Counted from the first letter of the stretch, positions 45,494-55,147 are shown. The stretch is 64,000 bases of DNA from CAWUIO01 sp963922455 (GCA_963922455.1 CAWUIO010000003.1:62001-126000); one strand, 5' to 3'. Notes: generated by a model not told the origin, from the sequence alone. Made by a program: numbers and translations.

Positions 45494-46213
45494 ATGAAAC
45501 AATTATTCAAAAATTTCGCGTGTTTGTCCGTATGTCTCTTACTTTCTTGCTTTTTGTATGACGCAGTAGCCCAGACTGAAACGCAAAACCGTAATGTCGG
45601 TGCTTTTACAAAAATCAGTTGTGGAGGCAGTGTAGATGTGTATATCAGTTTAGGATCTTCCTCGGCCGTACGCGTAGAAGCCGGATCGGACATTATTAAT
45701 GACATCCGTACCGAAGTACGAAATGGGACCCTCCGGATCTACGAAGAAAAAGAAAACAACTGGTCGCGTCGTCAGAAAGACCAGGTACGCAAAGTATATG
45801 TGACGGCTACTTCTCTTCAGGCCCTTTCTTCCTCGGGCGCTACCGATGTGTACGTGAAAGATGTAATCAAAGCCCCAGAATTTAAACTTCAAATATCGGG
45901 AGCTTCCGATTTGGAAATGGAAATCAATGCCGATAATATGCTATGTGAGCTATCCGGGGCCTCCGATGCTAAACTGAAAGGCAGTGTAGGCACCATGAAT
46001 ATCCAAGTATCGGGTAGCTCCGATTTAAAAGCCCTGGGTTTGAAAGTTAGAAATTGTGACATTTCACTTTCCGGTTCTTCCGATGTTCATATTGGCGTAA
46101 GTGAAAGCTTGTCGGCCGTAGGATCGGGGGCTTCCGACCTGGTTTATAAAGGCTCCCCTACGATCAAAAGATTGGTGATGAGCGGCTCAGCTGATGCCCA
46201 TCGCACAAACTAA
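45494..46213 (+). CDS. Secreted GIN (DUF2807) domain protein
   Basis: 239 residues with a signal peptide (CLSVCLLLSCFLYDAVAQ). The body is one head-GIN domain: FTKISCGGSVDVYISLG, then a ladder of repeated short strands with the turn motifs SSGATDVYV, ISGASDLEM, LSGASDAKL, VSGSSDLKA, LSGSSDVHI and GSGASDLVY. This gives a parallel beta-helix-like adhesin fold. Such proteins are exported envelope proteins of unknown function in Bacteroidota. A terminator follows at 46236. Confidence 0.88.
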   Translation: MKQLFKNFACLSVCLLLSCFLYDAVAQTETQNRNVGAFTKISCGGSVDVYISLGSSSAVRVEAGSDIINDIRTEVRNGTLRIYEEKENNWSRRQKDQVRKVYVTATSLQALSSSGATDVYVKDVIKAPEFKLQISGASDLEMEINADNMLCELSGASDAKLKGSVGTMNIQVSGSSDLKALGLKVRNCDISLSGSSDVHIGVSESLSAVGSGASDLVYKGSPTIKRLVMSGSADAHRTN

Positions 46214-46235
46214 AAGTTCTTTTCTATTTTTTACG

Positions 46236-46264
46236 AAACCGCCTTTTGGGAAGGGCGGTTTTCT
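46236..46264 (+). terminator. Intrinsic terminator after the GIN-domain gene
   Basis: AAACCGCC and GGGCGGTTT arms with a short loop, followed by T residues, about 25 bases after the stop codon. Confidence 0.85.
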
Positions 46265-46460
46265 ATTTCCCTCCCCTTCTTTGCTGTTAAAACTCTGCTA
46301 AAAAGCCTCCTTTCATCTCATTTGTCTTGCATCAGACATCACTATTCGCTAAAAAATTTGTAGCCTTGTTACATCATTGTCCAGAATAGGCCCCCAAGGT
46401 CCCCACTCTGAACATTTTTATAACTCATTATCTAGGGTATTTCTCCTCTAGTAGTTTTGT

Positions 46461-47171
46461 ATGTTGAAGAAGACCGCTATCCTTTTATTTTCCGATTATC
46501 AACCGGAACAAGCAAGCAAAGTTTTTGCCCCGGGTAAAGGGCATCAATTGAATGCCCGGATAGCTGAAGATATGTTTCAACATACGCTACAAGTGGCTCA
46601 AGAGAGTGGCTTGCCCTTAATTTGGATTGGGAGCCATCAACAAACAGGGAGTACCTTTGGTCAACGATTTGCCCAGGCCATAGAACAGTTATTTGCCCAG
46701 GGTTATGAGCACTTAATTACCATCGGGGACGACTGCCCCGAATTGGATGCAAAAGATTTACAAGCCGCCGCCTATCATTTAGAAAAGGGCACTCCTACCC
46801 TAGGCCCGGCCCGAGATGGGGGGGTATATCTCATTGGGCTGTCCAGAAAACACTTTCAAAAAGACTCCTTTGCCAACTTAGCTTGGTGCGGTCGTGACAC
46901 CAGCCAGTCTTTAAACCACTATTTCTTGTCCCAAGGAGCTCTGGTTAATTATTTATCGCTCAAACGCGATGTAGACCGGGCTTGGGACCTATTGACTATC
47001 TATAAGGAGCTGCCCCGCGGGCACTTTTTTCGGAAGTGGATTACATTGGGGCGTATCCTCCTAGAATTTTTATCGCTTCGCTATCTCTCTTGTTCTCCCT
47101 ATTCTATTCCGCTTAGCTTACCCATCACACGGCCTCCGCCCAAGTTATCTGGCCGACTGCCTATTGCTTAA
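46461..47171 (+). CDS. DUF2064 glycosyltransferase-like protein
   Basis: 236 residues. The GT-A-like core of the DUF2064/TIGR04282 family is visible: AILLFSDYQPEQASK at the N-terminus (family members usually start with KxPxxGxxKTRL), EHLITIGDDCPELDAKDL with the Asp pair, GPARDGGVYLIGL, and a late LKRDVDRAWDL with the DxD-like Asp residues. The C-terminal 50 residues are basic and Pro-rich. Family members are thought to transfer sugars onto small acceptors; the substrate here is unknown. Confidence 0.82.
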   Translation: MLKKTAILLFSDYQPEQASKVFAPGKGHQLNARIAEDMFQHTLQVAQESGLPLIWIGSHQQTGSTFGQRFAQAIEQLFAQGYEHLITIGDDCPELDAKDLQAAAYHLEKGTPTLGPARDGGVYLIGLSRKHFQKDSFANLAWCGRDTSQSLNHYFLSQGALVNYLSLKRDVDRAWDLLTIYKELPRGHFFRKWITLGRILLEFLSLRYLSCSPYSIPLSLPITRPPPKLSGRLPIA

Positions 47172-47323
47172 TGGCTTAGCCAAATTTTTTATTCACATGT
47201 TACTTCTAAACTTGTTTCAGGTCAAGCTTTGAAGAGAACTCAGCTTGTCCTATAAGCAATCACAAACCCTTTGTAAACCAGCATTTTGCTAGATCAAAAC
47301 TGCTATCTATTATCGATTGAAAA

Positions 47324-50323
47324 ATGAAATTACGACTCCTTTGTATATTTTTATTAATAGCCGTATCGGGCTCAATTTACGCTCAGGTAAGCGTAGAAAT
47401 TAATGTCGTTGACTTGTCTAGCGGGCAAGCCTTAGCAAACATCCCTGTACTCCTTGAAAACCCTTCCATTGGCTATCAAAACACCCTAGAAACCAATGCT
47501 CAAGGAAAAGTACGCTTTATGGCTCTTTCGGTGGTGGACGGCTACGTGGCCTCGGTGGCAGAAAATGATTCTTACTACGAATCGGATAGTAAGCCTATTG
47601 ACTTGCGGGCCAATACCCATGCGAGTGTTCTCCTTTTTCTACCCAAAAAATCAGAGTTTAAATTGGATGAAATCCTTATCCAAGGCAATCAATCTACCCA
47701 GATTAATGCCCTCAATGCCGAGGTCTCATCCCAACTCAGTCAGGATGAAATTGAGAGGCTACCCGTAGAAGGCCGGGATATAACCCGTTTGCTTTTTCGC
47801 TTGCCCAATGTAAGCCAAGCCACCGGCTTTTTCCCCGAAGCCCCCAATGTGAGTATCAATGGGGCCAATAGCTTGTTTACCAATTATATGATTGATGGCT
47901 TGGATAATAATGAGCGCTTTCTCGGAGGTCAAAAATTTGCCATACCCGTAGGCTTTGTAAAAAACATCACCGTGCTGAGCAATAATTTTTCGGCCGAATA
48001 CGGACTTACCGGTAACGGAGTAATCAACATTACCAGCAGCTCGGGTAGCAATGATTTTACGGGAGAAGCCTTTTTTGTGACGCGTCCGGGCCCCGCCATA
48101 GATGCTTCTTCTCCTTTTGCCCAAAGAGACCTTTCGGGCAATGCGGTCCGCGACGGCTTCCAGCGCTACCAATTTGGTTTTGGCTTGGGCGGCCCAATCA
48201 AGCAAGACCGAACGTTTTTCTTTATAAATTTCGAGAACACTTTTGATTTAAAAGATAACCTGCTCAATTCTCCTGACTTACAAGTAAATGAGACTGTCCG
48301 GGGGAATAATCGCTTCTCTTATTTATCCACTAAAATAAGCCATCAATGGAACGACCGCTTCCGTAGCTCCCTAAGGCTGAATGCCGGCTGGGTAGGGATT
48401 GAGCGTCAAGGTGGAGGCCTCGAGGGGGGAGTTACTTTTCCTTCGGCCGGTAATACTCAAGACCGTAACTCCATCCTCTTAGCCCTTCAAAATGTCTATT
48501 CGGCCAAAAACTTTGTTTGGGAATCCAATTATCAATACAGCCGCTTCCGTTGGGATTATGCCGAGCCGGTAAACCAAGGGCAGCCTCAAGTGAGCGTCTT
48601 AGGCCCCAATGACCAAAGCCTGGCCGTTTTAGGACATCCGGGTTTTATTTTTGACCAACTGGAAACCACCCAACAGATCCAGCAGAAAGTGAGCTGGTTT
48701 TTACCCAAACATACCCTAAAAGCTGGTGTGGAGTTGATTAACTCCGAGCATAGTCTCCTCGGGGGGGGGAATGTAAACGGTAGCTATACCGTACGCTTAA
48801 ATCAAAGCCAACTAGACAATCTCAATAACCAAAACTTGGGAAGTAGCCTGGGGGTAGAAGATATCCCGGCAGATGTGGAAGTGGTAAATTACAGCGTAGA
48901 ATTACGTCCTCAGTCCTTTGGCCTTACCCAAAGGATATTTAGTGTTTATATTGAGGATGAGTTTTCGGTGAGCAATCGCTTGAACCTATCGCTGGGCCTA
49001 CGCTACGACTATGATAATCTCTCCGCTGAGGGTTCGGGAGAAGGGGATTACAATAATATTGCTCCCCGATTTAGCTTCAACTACCGGGTAGGCAGCCGCA
49101 GCACTATCCGGGGGGGCTATGGGCTCTTCTATGACAAGATTTTGTACGCCGTGATTAGCGATGCCTTGCAGCAGAACACTACCTCGAGTGATTACCGGGC
49201 CCAATTGCAAGAATTGATCAATTTGGGCTTACTGCCTGCCGATACGGACTTGGACCGGGTTACATTTGATGGAAATTTAACGGCCAGCTTTGACCAAAAC
49301 ATTCCCTACCTGAATGGCCCCCAGCCGGAGGATGTGCAAAATGAGCGCAATAATGTGTTTGCCAATGAGCGCCGCATTTTAAACCCGGCGGGCTATGACA
49401 ACCCCTATACCCATCAATTCTCCTTGGGTTTTCAACACCAAATCAACGATAAGCTTTTGTTTTATGTAGATTTGGTTCATAACCGTTCGTATAATTTGTT
49501 CCGATTACGTGATTTGAATGCTCCGGCGCCTTATCCTCTCCATGACCCGGACAATGTGGTGGTGCGTAGCCAAGCCGATGCCGATGCCAGCCGGCCCATT
49601 CCGATTAGTAATGGCAGTGCCACGATCAATGGCCAAACCCTGGAGGGCGTAGCCCGTAATGTGGTCATCAGTGAAACGGCAGGGCGTTCTAATTACTATG
49701 CCGCCAGCTTTAATTTACAGAAAGCTCCGGGTGAGGACAAATTTGGCTACCGATTGATCTATACCCTGTCCCGCTTGGAAAATGATACCGAAGATATCAA
49801 CTTCCGGGCTCAGGACAGTAATAATTTTGAGGATGAATGGGGCCCCTCTATCAATGACCGCACCCATATCATCAATGGGATTCTGGATTACTATCCCGTC
49901 CAAAACCTGACCTTGACCTTAGCGACTTTATTACAAAGTGGGCAGCCCATTAACCGCATTCCCGACCCGGCCGAATTTAATACGAACACAACGGACCTTA
50001 ACGGAGATGGAAGGTCCTTTGGGGATGCTTATGTAGGCAACAGTGACCGCTATCCGGGGGAAAGCCGTAACAGTGACCGCCTTCCTTGGTCTACCACTTT
50101 TGACCTGGGAGTGCAGTATGATCTGCCACTCGGTGAAAAATCAAATCTGGAATTTCGGGCGGATGTATTTAATTTGCTAAATGCGGAAAACCTGAGTGGC
50201 TATGCTAACAATGCTACCCAGAGTAATCAGATCCAGGCAGGATCGAGCAGTTCTGGTGTCTTGGTGCGGCGCAATGCAGCTCCCCCCCGCCAGTTTCAGT
50301 TCAGTTTGCGGTATTTATTTTAA
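47324..50323 (+). CDS. TonB-dependent outer-membrane receptor
   Basis: 999 residues with a signal peptide (LCIFLLIAVSGSIYAQ). An N-terminal regulatory-like beta-sandwich (about 20-105; VEINVVDLSSGQALANIPVLL) precedes the plug (about 115-235; DEIERLPVEGRDITRLLFRLP, NYMIDGLDNNERF, LSNNFSAEYGLTGNG). A 22-stranded barrel follows to the C-terminal RQFQFSLRYLF. The barrel contains an EF-hand-like DLNGDGRSFGD loop near residue 890. No SusD-type partner follows. The ABC importer and radical SAM genes that begin 178 bases downstream suggest a shared substrate, but repeat copy 9 lies between, so co-transcription is uncertain. Confidence 0.93.
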   Translation: MKLRLLCIFLLIAVSGSIYAQVSVEINVVDLSSGQALANIPVLLENPSIGYQNTLETNAQGKVRFMALSVVDGYVASVAENDSYYESDSKPIDLRANTHASVLLFLPKKSEFKLDEILIQGNQSTQINALNAEVSSQLSQDEIERLPVEGRDITRLLFRLPNVSQATGFFPEAPNVSINGANSLFTNYMIDGLDNNERFLGGQKFAIPVGFVKNITVLSNNFSAEYGLTGNGVINITSSSGSNDFTGEAFFVTRPGPAIDASSPFAQRDLSGNAVRDGFQRYQFGFGLGGPIKQDRTFFFINFENTFDLKDNLLNSPDLQVNETVRGNNRFSYLSTKISHQWNDRFRSSLRLNAGWVGIERQGGGLEGGVTFPSAGNTQDRNSILLALQNVYSAKNFVWESNYQYSRFRWDYAEPVNQGQPQVSVLGPNDQSLAVLGHPGFIFDQLETTQQIQQKVSWFLPKHTLKAGVELINSEHSLLGGGNVNGSYTVRLNQSQLDNLNNQNLGSSLGVEDIPADVEVVNYSVELRPQSFGLTQRIFSVYIEDEFSVSNRLNLSLGLRYDYDNLSAEGSGEGDYNNIAPRFSFNYRVGSRSTIRGGYGLFYDKILYAVISDALQQNTTSSDYRAQLQELINLGLLPADTDLDRVTFDGNLTASFDQNIPYLNGPQPEDVQNERNNVFANERRILNPAGYDNPYTHQFSLGFQHQINDKLLFYVDLVHNRSYNLFRLRDLNAPAPYPLHDPDNVVVRSQADADASRPIPISNGSATINGQTLEGVARNVVISETAGRSNYYAASFNLQKAPGEDKFGYRLIYTLSRLENDTEDINFRAQDSNNFEDEWGPSINDRTHIINGILDYYPVQNLTLTLATLLQSGQPINRIPDPAEFNTNTTDLNGDGRSFGDAYVGNSDRYPGESRNSDRLPWSTTFDLGVQYDLPLGEKSNLEFRADVFNLLNAENLSGYANNATQSNQIQAGSSSSGVLVRRNAAPPRQFQFSLRYLF

Positions 50324-50337
50324 TTTGGGTAGGGATT

Positions 50338-50478
50338 GGCTTAGGGATGGCCACCCGGAGGGCCGAGACCGCCGCTGGATGGTGCGTGGGCCGGCTCGGG
50401 CTTTGCTGGCCAGCCCGGCCTCGGGCCTTAAGCCTACTTGCTTATTGGGTACACGCGGTATGGCCCGAGGCAAGCCCC
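50338..50478 (-). repeat. Dispersed structured repeat, copy 9 (subfamily B)
   Basis: On the minus strand: GGGGCTTG start, stem CCTCGGGCC/GGCCCGAGG (9 bp), core CCGGGCTGGCCAGCAAAGCCCG, small hairpin CCCTCCGGG and the end CCATCCCTAAGCC. It lies between the TonB receptor and the ABC-importer genes. Confidence 0.9.
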
Positions 50479-50500
50479 AAGCTAATTTTAGAAACTACTT

Positions 50501-51727
50501 ATGAAAAATACAGTACATTGTATAGGCTTGCTTTTATGCGTAATTGCCTGTAATACAAATCATTCATCAAAACAGCCCTTGTCTAGTCAAGAAACTATGG
50601 CCCTTCCTTGGGATAGCATCTTGGCTCAAGCCCGGGGAGAATCGCTCACGATGATGATGTGGCAAGGTGATCCGTATATTAATGATTATATGCAGGAGTA
50701 CGTACAAGCCGCCTTGAAAGAGCAATTTGATATTACACTCCATATCTCGGCCGGTCAAGGAAGCCAGATCGTTTCCACCTTGAGCACGGAGAAAGAAATC
50801 AATAAACCGGTCAGTGACCTAGACTTACTTTGGATCAATGGAGAAACCTTCTATCAATTACGGCAACTGGATGCTTTGTTGGGCCCCTTTACCGATAAGC
50901 TGCCTTATGCGCAATACATCGATTTTGAGAACCCTTTTATTGCCTATGATTTTCAGCAGCCAGTAGCGGGCTATGAGTGCCCGTGGGGAAATGTACAGAT
51001 GGTGTTGATTTATGATTCTTTGCGGGTGCCCGAACCACCAGCTACGATGCAAGCGATGGAAATCTGGTTTCGCGAAAACCCGGGTAAATTTACCATGCCC
51101 ACCGAATTTACCGGAATGACGCTATTAAAAGCTTGGCTCTATGCTTTGGCCGAAGACCCCGAAGAACTCAAAGGGCCTTTTGAGGCCAAAAAATATCAAG
51201 AACTCTCGGCGCAACTTTGGGACTTCATCAATCGCAATAAGGGGTATTGGTGGAAAGAAGGCAAGACTTTTCCCAATACCTTGGGGCAAATGCATCAATT
51301 ATTTGCCGATGGGGAGCTCGATTTTACCATGAGCAATAATGACAGTGAGGTGGATAATAAAATAGCCCAAGGCTTTTTTCCCCACACGTCCCGGGCTTAT
51401 GCCCTAGAAACGGGAACCATTCAAAACTCGCATTACTTGGGCATCGTGGGGAGTACTGGGCATACCGCCGCCGCTTTGGTGACGATCAATTTTTTGATCT
51501 CTCCCGAAGCCCAACTCCAAAAACTACAGCCACAGGTTTGGGGAGACGGCAGTATTTTGGACTTAGAGAAGCTCCCCGCCGAATTTAAGAAGAAGTTTCA
51601 GCATGTACCAGGACGTCGGCATGCTCCTTCTCGAGAGGAGTTGACCCCTAAGGCCCTGATGGAACCGGCTCCTGAGTATATGATCCGTTTGTATGCCGAT
51701 TTTCGTAAACAAGTGATTGAATCATGA
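50501..51727 (+). CDS. YnjB-like ABC-importer substrate-binding lipoprotein
   Basis: 408 residues with a lipobox (LLLCVIACNT). The fold is a cluster-D type periplasmic binding protein. LTMMMWQGDPYINDYMQEYV at the start, DLDLLWINGETFYQLRQL, AGYECPWGNVQMVLIYDS and FTMPTEFTGMTLLKAWLY resemble the YnjB (COG4134) branch, which is related to thiamine- and polyamine-binding proteins. The ligand is unknown. The stop overlaps the next start by 4 bases (ATGA), so the four importer and SAM genes are one operon. Confidence 0.82.
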   Translation: MKNTVHCIGLLLCVIACNTNHSSKQPLSSQETMALPWDSILAQARGESLTMMMWQGDPYINDYMQEYVQAALKEQFDITLHISAGQGSQIVSTLSTEKEINKPVSDLDLLWINGETFYQLRQLDALLGPFTDKLPYAQYIDFENPFIAYDFQQPVAGYECPWGNVQMVLIYDSLRVPEPPATMQAMEIWFRENPGKFTMPTEFTGMTLLKAWLYALAEDPEELKGPFEAKKYQELSAQLWDFINRNKGYWWKEGKTFPNTLGQMHQLFADGELDFTMSNNDSEVDNKIAQGFFPHTSRAYALETGTIQNSHYLGIVGSTGHTAAALVTINFLISPEAQLQKLQPQVWGDGSILDLEKLPAEFKKKFQHVPGRRHAPSREELTPKALMEPAPEYMIRLYADFRKQVIES

Positions 51728-52575
51728 GGTATATTCTCAGGCTAAAGCTGTTCTTTTACGGCCTGGCGGTGGCCTTGCCCCTCTTGGCTGGCTTGGGCTA
51801 TGCGCTAGGGCAAAGCTGGGGTTTGCTGGGAGTGTATCAATCCGGATTTACCGCGGCCCACTGGCAAAAAGCTCTGGAGGATTGGGTTTGGCTAGAATCT
51901 TTAGGGTATAGTTTGGGTATTGCGGTGGTTTCCCTGTTTTTGGTTCTGATAACCAGTTTGGGTATTAGCCAGTGCTTGCGCACTTCCTTGAGGCTTAAGT
52001 TTTGGCTGCCCCTGATGTATCTCCCCTTGACGGTCCCCGCTTTGGTGGCGGCTTTTTTTACCTTTCAAATCTTATCTGGGAGTGGGTGGGTGTCTCGGAT
52101 TGCTTTTTCTTGGGCTTGGATTGCTTCGGCCCAAGAGTTTCCGGAGCTGGTGCAAGATCCCTATGCTATTGGGATCATTCTGAGCCATAGCATGTTGGCG
52201 ATCCCTTTTTTTTCCCTGTTGTTTTACAATTTACAGCAAAGCGAAAACCTGGATGAATTAGAACAAATGGCGGCCTCCTTAGGCGCTAGTCCTCAGCAAT
52301 CCCTATGGAGAGTACGCCTCCCCCTGCTTTGGCGGGGAGCTTATCCGGTTATTTTGATGTATCTGATCTTTATGATGGGCTCCTACGAAATTCCTTTGTT
52401 GTTGGGAAGGCAAAGTCCCCGAATGATCTCCATCTTAATCTTGGAAAAGCTGGAGGGCTTTGATTTACAAGAAAGACCGATGGCCTATGTCTATGCCCTG
52501 CTTTATGCCGGATTTGTGATGCTCTTGCTAGCCCTATTGCTTTTCCAAAAAGGAACTTATGAAACAAATTATTAA
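51724..52575 (+). CDS. ABC-importer permease 1 (YnjC-like N-half equivalent)
   Basis: 283 residues with six TM segments (starting KLFFYGLAVALPLLAGLGYAL). The permease EAA-type loop reads EQMAASLGASPQQSLWRVRLPLL, the coupling helix that contacts the ATPase. In E. coli YnjC is one long double permease; here the two halves are separate genes, overlapping by 17 bases. Confidence 0.85.
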   Translation: MRYILRLKLFFYGLAVALPLLAGLGYALGQSWGLLGVYQSGFTAAHWQKALEDWVWLESLGYSLGIAVVSLFLVLITSLGISQCLRTSLRLKFWLPLMYLPLTVPALVAAFFTFQILSGSGWVSRIAFSWAWIASAQEFPELVQDPYAIGIILSHSMLAIPFFSLLFYNLQQSENLDELEQMAASLGASPQQSLWRVRLPLLWRGAYPVILMYLIFMMGSYEIPLLLGRQSPRMISILILEKLEGFDLQERPMAYVYALLYAGFVMLLLALLLFQKGTYETNY

Positions 52576-53341
52576 GTATATGGGAGCCAGTTTGCTCCTT
52601 TTTCTCATCCTCTGGCCTTTTTGGTATCTGGGGGTACTGGCCTTGAGCTATGTATGGCGCTTCCCTTCTATTTGGCCAAGCCAATGGATTTTTACGGCTG
52701 AGGTAGGCAAATTGGGTTCGCCCGAAGAACTGGTCATTAGTCTATTACGCTCATTGGCACTCTCGGCAAGTGTAGCGGCCCTGGCCACCGGCCTAGGCTT
52801 TTGGCTCAGCAAATCTATTGCCTACCATCGCCATAAGCGGCGTTGGCTATTTTTGGCTTACTTTCCTTATTTGATTGCCCCCGTGGTCTATGCCGTTTGC
52901 CTGCATTATTATTTTGTCTATTTTAATTGGTCAGGAAGCATGTTTGGAGTGTTTTGGGCCCAAATGATTATTGTTTTCCCCTTTGCCGTGATATTCTTTA
53001 CGGGGTTTTGGAATGCGAAAATAAAGGCCTTGGAGCAGTTGGTGGCTACCTTGGGCGGCAATACTTGGCAGACTTACCGAATGGCCTTGTTTCCCATCGC
53101 TCGGGGCATGCTCGCCGTTTGTTTTTTTCAAACCTTTTTGATCTCCTGGTTTGAGTTTGGATTGAGTAATTTTATTGGCGTGGGGAAAGTCAAAACCCTA
53201 ACTATCTTGGTGTATCAGTACATCCGGGAAGCCAATCCTGCCCTGGCGGCCCGGGCTTCTTATTTGCTCATCCTGCCCCCCCTGCTATTGCTATGGATCA
53301 ACCAGCGCTTTGTGTTTAACCCCTATTCCCGGATTGTCTAA
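52559..53341 (+). CDS. ABC-importer permease 2
   Basis: 260 residues, six TM segments, with the EAA-type loop LEQLVATLGGNTWQTYRMALFP. It pairs with permease 1 to form the membrane channel. The start overlaps the end of the previous gene by 17 bases, and the ATPase gene starts immediately after the stop codon, a compact operon arrangement. Confidence 0.85.
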   Translation: MKQIIKYMGASLLLFLILWPFWYLGVLALSYVWRFPSIWPSQWIFTAEVGKLGSPEELVISLLRSLALSASVAALATGLGFWLSKSIAYHRHKRRWLFLAYFPYLIAPVVYAVCLHYYFVYFNWSGSMFGVFWAQMIIVFPFAVIFFTGFWNAKIKALEQLVATLGGNTWQTYRMALFPIARGMLAVCFFQTFLISWFEFGLSNFIGVGKVKTLTILVYQYIREANPALAARASYLLILPPLLLLWINQRFVFNPYSRIV

Positions 53342-54082
53342 ATGCTGCAAGTAAAAAATATCGAGAAAAAATACGGTTCTCAAACGGTACTGAGGGGGAT
53401 AAACTTTGAGCTCGCCTCGGGGAAAGTCTTGAGCGTATTGGGCCGTTCGGGCTGCGGCAAAACTACCTTACTCAAAATAATTGCGGGTTTGGAAAAGCCC
53501 GAAAAAGGCGAGCTCTACTGGAATAAGCAAAATTTAAGTATCCTCCCTCCCCCCCAACGAGGGATTGTCTATCTGTACCAGGAAGCCCTTCTTTTTCCCC
53601 ACTTACCAGTTTGGGAAAACCTCGCTTTTGGCTTAAAACTACGGCGATACACCAAAAAGGATATCCAAAACAAAGTAGAGGAAATGCTACTCGCCCTGGG
53701 CCTGGAGGCAGAAGCCCAAAAAATGCCCCATCAATTGTCGGGCGGGCAGAAGCAAAGGGTCTCTTTTGGGCGGGCCTTAATTATACAGCCCCGGGTGCTG
53801 CTTTTAGATGAGCCCTTTGGAAGTCTAGATTCCCAAACCCGTCGGGCCATGCAAGCTTTATTTCTCTCGATTGCTCAGCAATTTGAACTGACGGCCATTT
53901 TTGTGAGCCATGATGTGCAAGAAGCCCTGCGCATGGGAGACCACTTGGGCCGAATGGACGAGGGACAAGTATATATCTATCCAAGCCAAGAGGCCTTCCT
54001 AGACGACCCAAAATCGGGGGCTCAAGAAGAAATCAAGTTTTGGGAACAATTTAAACACCAAAATCATGAAAAAGGACTTTAA
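53342..54082 (+). CDS. ABC-importer ATPase (YnjD-like)
   Basis: 246 residues. Walker A GRSGCGKTT (34-42), Q-loop YLYQEALLFPH, signature LSGGQKQRVSFGRAL, Walker B VLLLDEPFGSLD and H-switch FVSHDVQEAL are all intact. It energises the two preceding permeases. Its end overlaps the radical SAM gene start by 17 bases. Confidence 0.93.
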   Translation: MLQVKNIEKKYGSQTVLRGINFELASGKVLSVLGRSGCGKTTLLKIIAGLEKPEKGELYWNKQNLSILPPPQRGIVYLYQEALLFPHLPVWENLAFGLKLRRYTKKDIQNKVEEMLLALGLEAEAQKMPHQLSGGQKQRVSFGRALIIQPRVLLLDEPFGSLDSQTRRAMQALFLSIAQQFELTAIFVSHDVQEALRMGDHLGRMDEGQVYIYPSQEAFLDDPKSGAQEEIKFWEQFKHQNHEKGL

Positions 54083-55001
54083 TCACTGCGAATCTTTATA
54101 TTGGGTCTTTACCCAATTGTGCAATGACCAATGCGCGCATTGCTACAACCTGTCCGGCCCCAAGGGAGCCCGGATCACTACCCAAGATTGCCTCGCCATT
54201 GTGGACAACTTACCCGAGCGAATCGATCGCCTCATTCTTTCGGGGGGAGAACCCCTGGCCGAAAGGGCAAAACTGTATGCCATCTTGGATCGCTTGGCCG
54301 AGCGGTATGGAGACAGTACCCAGATTATGTTGCAAACCAATGGGGACTTACTCACCGGAGAAATCCTGGATACCTTGATTGAGAAAGGGGTTAGCCGGAT
54401 TGATATTGCCAGCATAGACCGCTATCATAAACACGCGGGCGCCCGGGCGATGGACTTGGCCCAACTCTTTGAGTCGCGGGGCATGAGCGGGGAAGAGCTA
54501 GATCCTCTCGTGGAGAAAGACAATTATCTTAAAAAACATACCCTCAGTTACGGCTTTTGGGGTATGGACGAGGATATGTGGCTGGGGGGCAACTGGGCCC
54601 GCGGCCGGGCCATGGAAAATGATATCTGGAAAAAAGATCCCCAGCATAATTTCTGTTCCATTTTGTCGGGGGGGCGCAACTTCCTGGGAGGCTATGAAGA
54701 TATTCCGCAGGAAATCTCGATCCAGCTCTGGCGCATCAACCCCTGCTGCCCCGGCACGAAGTTTCCTATGGGGGATGCCCGTAAAGAAAAAGTCGCCGAT
54801 GTGCTGGCCCGGGTTGCCAAGTCGCCCATATTTCAAAAAATCAATGAAGGAGATCCCCTCCGGATGGGGGAATCTATCGGGGTGAGGGCCGAAGAAGCCC
54901 AGCAACGCAATGAAAAACTCAAAAATATCTGCCTCTGGTGCGATGAGTTTTTTACCCAACATTTTGATGCAGAGGCTTTGAAGCCGAAAGAACAAGGATA
55001 A
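54066..55001 (+). CDS. Radical SAM protein of the importer operon
   Basis: 311 residues. The cluster-binding motif is CNDQCAHC near the N-terminus (C19, C23, C26; the C-x3-C-x2-C form), followed by LILSGGEPLA (SAM contact) and DIASIDRYHKH. C-terminal cysteines (NPCCPG and NICLWCDEFF) may bind an auxiliary cluster as in SPASM-type proteins. It shares the operon with a nutrient ABC importer, so it may convert the imported compound or make the imported cofactor; the substrate is unknown. No precursor peptide gene was found nearby. Confidence 0.85.
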   Translation: MKKDFNHCESLYWVFTQLCNDQCAHCYNLSGPKGARITTQDCLAIVDNLPERIDRLILSGGEPLAERAKLYAILDRLAERYGDSTQIMLQTNGDLLTGEILDTLIEKGVSRIDIASIDRYHKHAGARAMDLAQLFESRGMSGEELDPLVEKDNYLKKHTLSYGFWGMDEDMWLGGNWARGRAMENDIWKKDPQHNFCSILSGGRNFLGGYEDIPQEISIQLWRINPCCPGTKFPMGDARKEKVADVLARVAKSPIFQKINEGDPLRMGESIGVRAEEAQQRNEKLKNICLWCDEFFTQHFDAEALKPKEQG

Positions 55002-55018
55002 AAGATTCCCCACGCAAA

Positions 55019-55147
55019 GGGGCTTACCCCGGCTATTAAGAGATTCGCTATTTTGAAATATAGTGCCGGCCGGGGTCGGGCTTTCGCTACTCGCCGGCTC
55101 CGCGCAATCCAGCGACGGGCTCAGACAGGCCGCTCTATCCCTAAGCC
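55019..55147 (+). repeat. Dispersed structured repeat, copy 10 (subfamily A)
   Basis: GGGGCTTA start, stem CCCCGGC/GCCGGGG, core TCGGGCTTTCGCTACTCGCC, then ACGGGCTCAGACAGGCCGC and the end CTATCCCTAAGCC. A purine-rich GAGA-type tract (55148-55210) directly follows its AAGCC end. Confidence 0.92.

Noticed and set aside
46452..46459. TAGTTTTG as a -7 box for the DUF2064 gene
   Set aside because: It ends one base before the start codon, so transcription would start inside the gene.
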